From assembly GCA_004123355.1 (NCBI GenBank), contig SCHM01000002.1:9149569-9213568 (forward strand): 64,000 bases of DNA, given 5' to 3'. Shown piece by piece: positions 47,001 to 59,100 of the stretch. A model generated the notes under the pieces. It was not told the origin of the DNA and did not search any database. It saw only the letters and a list, made by a program, of their open reading frames with translations. A program made the translations under genes and the position numbers. How positions within the stretch are numbered: the stretch's first letter is position 1; each line of letters opens with the position of its first letter. The stretch comes from Amphirosellinia nigrospora (Eukaryota > Ascomycota > Sordariomycetes > Xylariales > Xylariaceae).

Positions 47001-47830
47001 AGCTATAAAATTTATAATTTATATAGCGGCTAGTAGTTTTTAAATTATAATAATATTTAAGCAAAAAATTAATAAATATTAAATTAATATAACGTATTAA
47101 TATTTACTTATATTTTTATTATTATAATTATATATAATATTATATAATTTATTAAAAGTTTTAATTATATTAATAATAAAGTAGCTATAAAGCTGCTTAT
47201 TAGTAATAAAAAATAAAAATAAGTATAAAATATTTATAAAAATATATATATTTTAATTTTTTATTTAAGCTAGTATACGTTATAATATTTATTAGTATTT
47301 AATACGTTAATAAAAAAAACGGCTTTAAAAAAATAAAGTTTAAAAGCAGTTAAAAGTATTAAATAAACTATTATTTTTAGCGTTAATATAAAAGCCTAAG
47401 GTTTTTAGTTAAATAAAAATATATTATATATTATATAAATAAATATTAAGCGGATAAAAAGCGGCTAAATAGCTATTTTATAGTATAGAAATTTTAAGCT
47501 TTATTAAATAGGTGGGTAAACGGTTTATAAGCTAAAAAAAGCTATTTAAGCTTATAGCGATTGGTTTTTTTTTAAAATAAAAATAGAAATAAATAGAAAT
47601 AAATAAGAATAATTAATAAATAGCTAATTAATAGCTATATTAATTTAAAGTATATATTTATTTAAAATATATTAAAATAAATAGCTTTTTACTGTTTAAT
47701 ATAATAAAAAGCAGCTTATATTTTAATTATAAGCTAAGCGTTTAAAAATAATAAAATTTATAAAAATAATAAGTTAAAAAAAAAAAAAAAAAAAAGCTAA
47801 GAAAAAGGATTTTTTTTTTTATATAATTAA

Positions 47831-50800
47831 TGTAATAGATACAACATAAGTAAAAGGTTTAAATACTTAATTTACCTTATATTAAAAGCTAATATTTATT
47901 TAAAGAAGAAAAAAAAAGTACTAGTACATTAACCTATAAATAGTAATAAGTATTTATAAGTATATGCCTTATACCGCCTAGTACTACCGTTTATATTGCT
48001 TAGCCTAATATTGCTATATATTCTTTATAGGGTAGCCATAGTATAGCTATAACGTAAATAAGTAGGTTAAAAAAATAGGGCTGCGATAACTTCCCTTTTT
48101 TAAAAAGGACTCGACCTAAGTTTATTAATACGTATAGGGCTTTAGAACCGTAGGTTTATTTGTTTTATATACGGGAATTAAATAGTAAGTTTTAAAATTA
48201 ATATTTTTAAGCTAAAAAATTCTTTTCAGTTTTTAATAATTATAAGATTTATAAAGCTTTTTATATCTTTGTTATATTATTAGCTATTTAAATAATCGAT
48301 TATATAATAATTATACTGTTTAATATTTTATTAGCTATTACATAAGCCCTATATCTTTTTTTATATTTTTTATACGCTTATCCCTTGTAAGGTAGCTTTA
48401 TTATTATTTTTATTTTATTATAAATTTGTTTTTTTTTAGCTTTTAGCTATTTTTTAATCGTAATAATAAATTTATTATTTTTAGGTTTGTTTTATAATAT
48501 TTTTTAGTTTTTTTATAAAGTTTTTTAAGTTTGTAATTAAATATTATTTATGTTATGCTTTTAGTTTTTTATATTATTTGTAGTAGTTTATAATAATAAA
48601 TACATAAAAAAATATATTTTTAACTTTTTATTTTTTTTTTCGAAATTAAGGTTTTATTTTGTTTTTTAATTGTTTATACTTTTAGCCTAGTAAAAAGTTG
48701 TTTAGGTATTTATATAAGCGGTTAGCGTAAAATTATTTGCTTTTGCGTTAGCTATTAGGTAGTTATAGCTAAAAAGTATTAAGGTTATTTAGTTATTTTT
48801 TCGATTTTATAATAATTTTTTGTTATAAAATAATTTAACTTATTTTAAAACAGTTAGTTTGTTTATTTTTTTATATAATATAAATATAGTTTTTAATAAT
48901 AAAATTAAGGTTTTTTTATGCTTATTAGTTTAGGTAACTATTTTTTGCTGTGCTTTTTTATATTTTGTTTAACGATTTCGATATATTTTCATACGTGTTA
49001 TACAAATGTTTAGGCTTTTTTTTAGTTTAACCTCTCTTTAGTTAAGCGGTCGATTAGCTTTTTAGTTTTAAATTTTTAATTAAATATTATTTTATTAGTT
49101 AGCTTATAAAAACCTTTTTTAGCGTTAAATTACCGAAGAACTTATAAGGTAAGAATATTTATTTATGTTTAAGGCAAGTAGCGTTTTCGATTAATTTTTT
49201 AAAATAGTTTATAAAAAGTCGTAGTTTTTAGTTTATTTATTAATATATAATTTCGATTTGCCTAGCAGTTTATTTATATTTAGTAAAAAAAAAATTTAGT
49301 TTTATTTTATATTTTAAAAAGTTTATCTATAAAATCGGCTATAAATTACGATTTTTAATTGTTCGTAAACAATTTTAGCTATTTAAAACTTAATAAAAGT
49401 TTTAATAATATATTTCGGTTGCTTTTTTAGCAATAATTTTATTTTTATACGTAGTTATTTAAGAAATTTAGTTAATTAATTAATAATATAAAAGTTATAT
49501 TATTTTATATTTATTTTTAAGGAAACTTTTAAAATCGATAATAATATATTATTAATACTTTAAGACTTTTAGCAGTATTAGTTTTTTAAAAGTTTTATTG
49601 CGCGGTATTTTAAACAGCTAATAATAATAGTTTATAATATAACGTTCAATATTACTATATAACCTTAGCTATTAATATTTTATATAATATAATATGTTTT
49701 ATTTTACCCGGGTGCGCTATTATTAATTGGTTATATATTTTTTTAATAATATATATTTTTAAGTTTAGTTTTAAAACTACAAGTTTATTTTTATATAAAA
49801 ATAAATCGCCTAGTATTGTTTAGTTAGGGTATATATTAGTACAAGCTTAAAGCTAGTATTTATTAAAGCTAGTATTTATATTAATTAGCGGCTAAAATAG
49901 CGTTAATTAATACTATTTTTAATAGCAGTACTAGTTTAAAATCTTTAAAAGCGTAAATTATTATACTTTTTAGTAGCTATATACTTATAATAAGCTTAAA
50001 AATAGCTATTATTTATTATTTATTTTATATTTATTTTTATATTTTTATATCTTTATAAGGTCAGAATAAATATTAGCTATAGTGTTTTTTAATCTTAGCT
50101 AATAAATAATTACAAAGTTATACTATATAGCTTTACTTATTTAGTTTGTTTTAAGCTTAAAACTTTTTTCGTATTAAAGTACTTTAATACGGCGTAATTA
50201 ATAATAAATAAAAAGCTTTTATTTTTAAAGTTTTATAAGCTTAGCTTTTTAATATAAAAAGTTTTTAATTATTATTAGTAGCTTTTTATTAAGTATATTA
50301 TAATTTTAATTTTATTTTATAGCGTTTTTAAATAAAAAGCTACCGGTTTTTAGGGGTTATTAGGCTATTATTATAATAATACGCTTGCGGTAATATTATT
50401 TAATAAATTAGTTTTATTTAAGTTTTAGATTTATATAAAAAGTATTAAAAATAGGAGTAAAAGTTAGCGCTTTTTTTAACGTATTAAAAGCTTATTAATA
50501 TTTTTTTATTTATATTAAGTTTGCTTTTATTATAGTTAATTTATTTAGTAGCTTAGCGATCTATCCGTATTTTTTAATAAAGCGTTATAAAAATTATAAA
50601 ATCTAAAGAAAAATTGAATTTTTTTAGTATAGCTTATATTTTTAATTAATAGTTATTAATATTAAATAATTTTGATTTTATTTAGTTAATTTAATATTAG
50701 TATTTACGATAAAACTTAGGAATTTTATTCGAGTAACTAAAAATTTGTACTTTTTTAGTTAGTTTATAGTTTAGCTTTCCGAAAGCGGGCTAATACTTTG

Positions 50801-53800
50801 TTTATATATATTTTATGCTTTAGTTTATTATTAAAGTAAATTAAGATATTGTTAATATATATTATGCAAAAAATATTTAGGTATTTTTTTAGCGTATTAT
50901 TAAAAAACGCTAGAACGTAAACGGGCTGTTAATAAGTCCGAATAATAGTACTTTAAACTAGTAAGTATTATATTAGGTACGAAAAGCTATTAATTGTTTA
51001 TTGTTTTTAGTAATATAGATATAGTAAAAATTTAGCGTATATTAATTTTAGTATAAATTTAGCTTAGTAATCAAGATAACGTTTTTTTATTAATAAAAAG
51101 AACTGATTTTTTTAAGTTATATTGTTTAATTTCCGGTAGTTTACGTAGAATTATAATGATCTTGTTTTTATAGTAAATAATATAGGCGTAGCTTATAGTT
51201 ATGTTTATTAGCTTTATAAAGTTTTAAATAAGTTTTTTATATATATTTTTAATACGCTTTGGTTTTATTTAACGATATTTTATATAGTATATTATAGTTT
51301 AAAGATTTTGGTTTTTTTTCGATAGTAATTTATAGTTTATTTTTAATTGCTAGGAAAAAAATTTATTTAAAGCTGCTTTGCTAAAAACGTTTAAATATTT
51401 GTAGTATTATTTAAGTATTTTACGATAAGCTTTTTTATGTAATTTTGTTTTATTTTTAAGTAGTAATTCTTTTTTTTTCCGATTAATTATTTTTTAATTT
51501 CGTATAAAAATATAATATTATACGCTACTATATTATTTAGCGTAGGGTTGCTATAAAAGGCGCGCTAATAGTAGTAATTTATATTAGCTTTTATTTGTAC
51601 TAGTTAATAGCGTTTTTTTTATAACGTATAGTTTATGTTTGTTTTTAATAATTTTTTTAGTTAGTTTATTTATAATTTTTATATAGGGTAGGCTTTATAT
51701 AAGTAGTTTATAATTATTTTTATTTAAAGCTCTCGTTATGTAATTAACTTTTTATTATGTGCGGTCGCTTTTTTTAAAGTTGGCTTGTAAGGGTTATAGA
51801 ATTATAATAAGTACTTTAAAGTGGTAAGCCTTCGGTAGGGGCTTTTTAGAGGTTTTTTAGCTTTTTGTTTTAATTTTATAATTTTATTGCGTAGCTATAC
51901 TATTATTTTAGGTATAAATTTTATATGTTTTCTAGCTTTTTAGCTTTTAGGGTATATTTGTAGCGGGTTTTATTTTGTTTACTAGTTTATAGGGTATTTT
52001 TTAAGTTTATTTTTAATAGTTAATAATAGTAGCTACGGTTTTAAAACAGTATTAGCAGCTTTTTATGCGTAGCGTTTTTAATTTAAGTAACTGTTATAGC
52101 AGCGTTGTTTTTAAGCTTTATTATTTGTTCTTAACGATTTATATTTATTAGTAGCTAGGGTTCCGGATTAAGTTTTTTGCTTTGTTTATAGGTATATTTT
52201 TTAAGTAGTACTTGGGCTTTTAATTAAAAAGAAATAGTAATTTTTTTCGGTAGCTATTTATTAATATATTATAGTAGTGAAAAACTTTTTTTAATAATTA
52301 TATTATGTTTTATATTATTATTAAAAGCGGCGTATTAGATATAATATGTTTTTAAACTTAGAAGTATAATTAAAAGGCTAGGTTTATAGTTTAGGTTGTT
52401 TTTTTATTATATTTAGTAATTATATTAGGCTAGAACTTTGTTATTTTTTTTGGCTTTAAGTATTTTATAATTTATATTATAAAATTTACGCTTATTAATA
52501 GATATGCGTTTATTCTTATATTAGGTAAGGCTAGTATAAATAATATAAATCTATTGTTTATTATTATATATTTTATAAATAAAAAGTTTTTTTTAGGAGC
52601 TTTTTTAAAAAATTATATGGAATTTTTTTATATTTTTTTATTTTTAACGTTAATATTTAGTTATTTTAAGAAAGGAAACTAATTGTTTTAGGCGTTGTTT
52701 TTAGCTGCTTGTTTAGATAAATGTTTTTATAACTTTTACGACGATTTTGTTAATATAAGTAGTATTTAATTGCTTTTAGTCGGCTTTTACAAGATAAACG
52801 CTGCTACGATAATTTTGTTCGTAATAAATAAAGTATTGGCCTTTTATTACTAGTAATTTTATTTGTTTAAAGTTAGGCTTGGCGTATATTTTTATTTGTT
52901 ATTAATAGTTCTTATTTAAGTAATGCTATAGTATTTAAGGTGCGGTCTTTAATAACTATTGCTTTAAGAGTAAGTTTAGGGTATTGTACTAGTTGCGGCG
53001 TTTTTTTTTTTTTGTTAGTAGTTTGTTTTTTTTTTTATTTTGTTGTTATTTTAGAAAGTTTTTTGCTATTAGTAGTTATATATAGTAATATAATCGTAAT
53101 ATTTTAAAAAATATATTTAGATTGTTAAGTTTAATAATGTAAAGTTTGTTTAAATGTTAAAGTAATATATTATATATCGCGCTTATATTTAGTTTTATTA
53201 ATTTATACTAGGCTAGTTTATTAAGCAAATTAAATTTTAAATTTAAAAATTTATCGGAGGCTTTTATTGTAAAGTGTTTATATTATAGACGCGTTTTTTT
53301 GTACTTGTTAAGGTTGTGGTACTAATTATGTAAATATTTTAGGACTTTATTATAAGTTATTATATAGGCGGGCTATTAGGGTTATAGTTTTAAATAAACG
53401 GTATTAGATTTTTAGATATAGTTTTTTTATATAACTAGCGATATAATTAATTTGTTTTTTTTTGTTTAACTAATAGTTAGTATTTTTTTTAAGCTTTTTT
53501 TTTAGGAATATAAACTAATATTTAAATTTAACTTTAGGCTTATTATTTATAGGTTTATTAGAAGTGAAATAAAGGGGTATTCGATTTTAATAGATTAGTT
53601 TTTGTTATTATGGACGCTTTTATTATATAGGTTGCTTTGGTATGGATAGTTATTAGGGTATTTTTATGCTCGAAGTATAACGTGGTAAAAGTAACTATAA
53701 GTCGTTTAATAGTAGGTTTAACTTTTATAGTTTTATAAAAGCGTTAATCGGACTATTTTATTTTTGAGTATATTAATAGTTTTTTTATCTTTATATTTTT

Positions 53801-54930
53801 GCGCAAAATAGTTCGGTTATTTTTTTAAGGCGGTATTACATACTATAGCTTTATTTGCTAAAATTAGCCTTATTTAAATCATAATTTTTTTAAATTTAAA
53901 TAAAATAGCGAGCTATATTATTAAATAATACTTTATATTTATATAATAATATTTATAATTTTATAATATTATATAAGTTTTTAGCAATATTGCTATTATA
54001 GTAAATAAAAAGGATTTAATTTTATATTTGTTAAAAAAAGCGTTAAGGTTTTTTTTAAATATTTTAATAAATTAAATAACTATTATAACCGAATTAAAAA
54101 TAAGCTATGCTTTTTGTCTTAGTATAATAGTAATATAAAAAAGACTATAGCTTTTTTATTCGTTATAAAATGTTTAATAGTATTTTAACTTTTATTTTTG
54201 TATTTTTTTTATTTCGGATAGTTATACGTATAGATTTATTTTTTATAATTGGGGTAATAAATCGCTTATAATATTTTGTGGCTTTATTGTTTAGCAAGGT
54301 ATTATATTTATTGTATTAATATATAAGTTTTAGGTTTAATTAATTATTGTTTTTTTTTTTTTCGCGTTTTTAGTTGCAATATATTCCCGATTAATTATTT
54401 TATTTATTTTTTAACGAACAAATTAATAGAACTTATTTAATAATCGCGCTTAAACGCGCTATTGTTAATGAAGCTTATTTTATGCGGATATTTTTTAGTT
54501 ATATATTTATATTAAATTGTACCGATTGCTAGGATACGGCGATTGTTTTTTTGTTAGGGCTTTTTGGGCATTTTATCGTGTATAGTTAGCTAAACTTAAC
54601 CGATTTAGTTTTTTTCGTTTCGTAAGAATTTATTGTTTTTTTAAATAGTAATATAATCGAAATAAAATATTATAATAAATATAACATAGGCAAAAAGTTT
54701 AAATACTTAATTTACCTTATATTAAAAGCTAATATTTTATTTAAAAAAAGAAAGGAAAGAAGTACTAGTATATTAACCTGCAGGTGGCAATAAGTATTTG
54801 GGTGTGTGCCCACACCGCCTAGTACTGCCGCCTCATACCGCCTAGCCTAGTACTGCCACACATTCCCTGTGGGGCAGCCATAGTGCAGCCACAGCGCAGA
54901 TAAGTGGGTCAAAAGAGTGGGGCTGCGACA
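47831..54930 (-). mobile_element. Nested Ty3/gypsy-type LTR-retrotransposon fossil
   Basis: Terminal repeats of about 258 and 260 bases at 47831-48088 and 54671-54930 share the blocks TTTAAATACTTAATTTACCT and CCGCCTAGTACT. They have TG/CA-type ends (TGTAATAG at left, CTGCGACA at right). On the minus strand a purine tract (AAAAAGGGAAGT) abuts the left repeat. Remnants of the reverse-transcriptase core around the YxDD region (50826-50870) and the LFGL-type block (about 50910-50940) are recognisable, favouring Ty3/gypsy. It lies inside the outer element. It is broken many times over; the right-hand LTR keeps much more normal base composition than the rest. Confidence 0.7.
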
Positions 54931-55480
54931 TGTCACAGCTTTGACTACGGCCTGCGCTGTAGGCATATATACAGTAGCTGTAACCAAGGCTGCTACCTTG
55001 GTTATTCTGATCCCTTTGCAGTATAGCTTAATTGGTTGGTGTGCGCGCCCGGTAGGTCTAGCAGGCTACTCTAGATTTCGTGCTGTTACAATAACCAAGG
55101 TACTTATGGGTCCAGTGTTCGAGCCCTGGACTTGGCAAAAGCGGCACCTGCGCTTTTCCGGATTAGTGGTATATACTAGTTACGAAAGAGCTAGGCCCCC
55201 TCTAAGGTTCCTAAAGACATGCTTGCTTGGGCCCGCCCCGTGAGGCGGAGGCTTAAGGTTTTCGGGACGAAGCCTTAGTAACGCGGGGGGTTGTTATAGC
55301 CTTAACTACGGCCTGCGCTGTGGGCATATATATAGTAGCTGTAACCAAGGCTGCCACCTTGGTTATTCTGATCTTTTTGCAGTATAGCTCAATTGGTTGG
55401 TGTGCGCGCCCGGTAGGTCTAGCAGGCTACTCTAGATTTTGTGCTGTCACAGTTAAGCAAAAACAGTATAAGGCGGCAAT
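54770..55480. other. Island of normal base composition inside the AT-rich block
   Basis: About 700 bases of GC-balanced sequence covering the outer part of one LTR of the nested element and a miniature repeat-bounded element. Everything on either side is AT-saturated. It has evidently escaped or post-dates most of the mutation. Confidence 0.85.
54931..55451. mobile_element. Miniature element with 160-bp direct terminal repeats (TRIM-like, tRNA-related)
   Basis: Two 160-base direct repeats, 54931-55090 and 55292-55451, both run from TGT to ACA and differ at about a dozen sites, nearly all transitions. They flank a 201-base middle, giving 521 bases in total. Each repeat carries TATAGCTYAATTGGTTGGTG, like a tRNA D-arm/A box; the middle carries GGTCCAGTGTTCGAGCCCTG, like a T-arm/B box. 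No protein is encoded. It looks whole, and could be a terminal-repeat retrotransposon in miniature or a tRNA-derived SINE with a duplicated head. It is younger-looking than its surroundings. Confidence 0.6.
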
Positions 55481-56107
55481 ATTAATAAATAAACAGTATA
55501 AAGCAATAATATATTATAAGGTAAAGCTTAACAGCAAAAAATTATTTTTTGCGCCTTACTAGCTATATTTACGCTTATAAGCAAGTAAAAAAAAGGATAA
55601 TATTATAAGTTAGCTAAACTAATAAGCTTATAACCTAGGTTATAGCTCCGGCCTTAAGCTAGAGCTATTATATAGTAGCTTTTTTATATACGCTAGCGCG
55701 TATAGATTTTTTTTTTTTTATTGTAGTTAATAAATAATATTTCCTAGCTTTAAAGCTATAACCCTTTATAAAAAGTTATTAATTTAATAATATTTTTTAT
55801 TTAATTTATTTATTTATTTATTTATTTATTACACTTTTTTATTGCGCTATAATAAAAATACTACTTTTTTACTTTTTAATGCGCCGTAACAACTTAACTA
55901 ATTATTATTTATACCGTTAAAACGCGTTAATTAATTATTACTAAACCTTTATACGTTTATAACCTTATAACTAAAACTTTAATTTTATTGCATAAATAAT
56001 TAATTAATTAATGTTTTTTATTTTATATTTATATTAAATTTAAGCTTATATATTTTAGTTATAAATTAATAATTTTTAATTAAGCAATATTTTTTTTTTT
56101 TATAACT

Positions 56108-59100
56108 TGTGGAAATAATGTTAATACTAGGGGTAATACTAGGTTAGTTAGCTTAATTAGTGTATTTATGCTATTATATTTTTTTAGTTTTCTAGTTATA
56201 AACTAAATAAGCTATTTTTTTATTAAATACTAGAGAATTTACCTAGTAGCTATAGTAGTTTAATATTTTTTTTATTCTGCGTAAAAAGGGCTTTTTTTAC
56301 GCGTGCTACGTAATATTTAACGTATATATAAAACTATATGCTATTATACTATATAGCTATTTAAACATTAGTAATTATATAATTTATTACTAGGTTAATT
56401 AAGTACTAGATTTATATATTAATATTTTTTTTAGCTGTAAATATTATATATTATAAGCTTCGAAAAAAAAATAATAAAAAACTTTAAATTAATTTAGTAT
56501 TATAATTAAACTTTTTTTTTATAACTAAAAGTATATAATTAATTAATTAAACTAATATAATATTTATATATACGTATAAGCTATATATTCTATTTTAAAA
56601 TAAATTTATTTTTTTATTTAGCTTAGGATCGCTATTTATAAACGTTTTTATTGCTATTATAATTTTAGTATAATTTTTATTTATTTTAAAGTTTAAAAAA
56701 AAACTTTTAAAATATTTTTTTTTATAAGGTATATAAAATAAAATAGTATTATTTTTTATACTTATTTAGGTACTTATTAAATAAGTAATTAATAACGCTA
56801 TTTTTTTAAAACTCCGGATTTTTTTTAAATTTAAACTTTTAAAATTTTTTTAGATTTAAAAAATAAATAAATAATGCTAGTTATTTCTAGCTAAATATTA
56901 TTTTTTATTATTTAGTAAGCTTATTATTATATAATAAAATAAATTAAATCGGTTTATATAAAATTTATAAGTTTTAAAGCATTATAAATATTAAAGTATT
57001 AAGTTAATTATTTTTTAAAAAATTAATATATTAATAATCTTTTTTTTTTAGTAATAATAAATAAGTTTAAACTATTAATTATTTATTATATAAAGTTTTA
57101 AAAAAGCTTAGTTTTGTTTTTTTTTTTGTTAATTTTTTAATTTATAAATTAAATAAAAATAAAAACTTTTAATATTTAGCTTTTTTTAATAGTTTAGTTA
57201 ATTTATTAGCTAGATTATTTTTTAACTTTATATATATTAGTTTAATATAATTAGTTTATATTTTTTAGTTAATATAATAATATACTATTTTTATATGCTT
57301 TTTTTACTTTAATATAGCTATATATTTAAATTAATTTATAGTTTTTATATTATTATATAAAAAAATAATAAAACTATTTAGTAATATTTTAAGTTTATTT
57401 AAAAATTCTTTATTTATATTAAATTATTTGCTGCTTATTTATTACGATATATTTATTTTTAATAAAGTTTTTTGCTATAACTAACTATAGTTTAAAATAT
57501 TATAGTACTAGCGCGCTATTTAAAAATATAACGTATTTTATTAATAATTTATTATTTTATAAGTTTAATATTAAAATAATATTAATAATAATAAATAAAC
57601 TTATATTATTATAGATTTTATATAAATAGCTTTTTTTTAGCTTATTATATTTAATTTATATATTTAAAATATTTTTATATATTTAGTTAATTGTTTTATA
57701 TTTTTAATATATTTATTAAAAAATTTGCTATAAATTTTATTTAAATAAAATAATAAAGCTTATATTAAGCTTTATAATTTAAGCAAAAAACTTAATTTAT
57801 TAAATAAAAAAATATAATTAAATATTTTATTTTTAAAAATAAGCTTTTTTTTATACTTTATAGCGTAAATTATTTTTTTAATATTTATAAATATAAAATA
57901 TTCGCGTATTAAATTTAAGCTAATAAAATTAAACGTTTTAATTATATATTATTTTTAATTAAAGCTTATATTATTATTATTTTATTTTTTATAATTTATA
58001 CGTTTAAAAACTAGTTAGTTTAACTTAAATTGCTTATTAAAACTATTTTATTAATTTTTATAGTAATACTTTTTAAATAGTTTAAATTAAGTTTTATAAT
58101 TAAAAAATTATTTATATAAATATTATAACTTTTTTTATTTCGTAGTTAATATATATAGCGTTATTAAAAATTATAAGCTTAAATTTAACTTTATTTACGA
58201 TTTTTTTAGTTTTAATTTATTATTTATATTTTAATTATTTAAAGCTATATAAAAACTTTATTAGTTTAATAATTTTTTAACTAATTAGTTATATTTTTTA
58301 TTTTAATTTAAAAGTTTTAAAATATTTTTTTAGCATTTTAAACTATTTTATAAATATTTTTTTATAAAAAGCTCCGTTAAAGTATACTATTATAAAATCG
58401 ATTTAAATAACGTATTATTTTTAAATAACTATTAAACTATTAGAATTTTTTATAACGTTATTTAAACCGTAAAAACAAAAGTTTTATTATAATTATATTT
58501 TATATTAAATAAACTTATAAATATAAATTTTAGCTTTATATTTATTTAGTTTTTTAATTAATAAATATTTTTTTTAAATATTTACGTAAAATTAATAAAA
58601 TAGCTATAAATAATTTTTATACGTTTTATAAATTTTAAAATATTATATTTAAATAAACTATATATTTTTTTAATATAGCTTTAAGCTTTTTTTTTTATTT
58701 TTTTTTACGAATTTTTTTTAAATAAGTTTATTAAAAAAATATTTTTATTATAAATTTTTTAGCAATTTTTATAAATAATTTATATAAAAATAGCTTTTTA
58801 AAAAATAAATAGTTTAGTTTATTTAATTTAGCTTTTTATAAGCTATAAATATTATATTTTTTTTAAGTTTTAAATTTATTTATTTTAGTTTTATATTTTA
58901 AATCGCTTATAAAATTATTTATATATATTTTGTTTTTTTTAGCTTAATATTATATTTAATATAAATTATATTAAAATAATTTTTATTTGCTTTATATAAT
59001 AAATATAAACTTTTAATTAAGTTTTTTCGAGGTTTTTTTTTGCTACGTTTAATAATAAAAGTTAGTTTTATTGTTTGTTTTTATAGTTAGCTATATTTTT

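Larger units (their letters stand above)
41216..55770 (+). mobile_element. Outer LTR-retrotransposon fossil, interrupted by a nested element
   Basis: Terminal direct repeats of 170 bases lie at 41216-41385 and 55601-55770. Both contain CCTAGGTTATAGCTCCGGCC, and the left copy starts TGTCACAGG. A purine-rich tract (AAAAAAAAGGATAA) sits immediately left of the right-hand repeat, which suggests plus orientation. Without the nested insertion the element would be about 7 kb. Family not determined. It is old, RIP-saturated and broken many times over; no open frame survives. Confidence 0.65.

Noticed and set aside
54917-55562. Two open frames (MGLRHVTALTTACAVGIYTV... and MGIYIVAVTKAATLV...) in the GC island
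   Set aside because: Both are readings through the duplicated non-coding repeats of the miniature element; their similarity to each other reflects the repeat, not a protein family.
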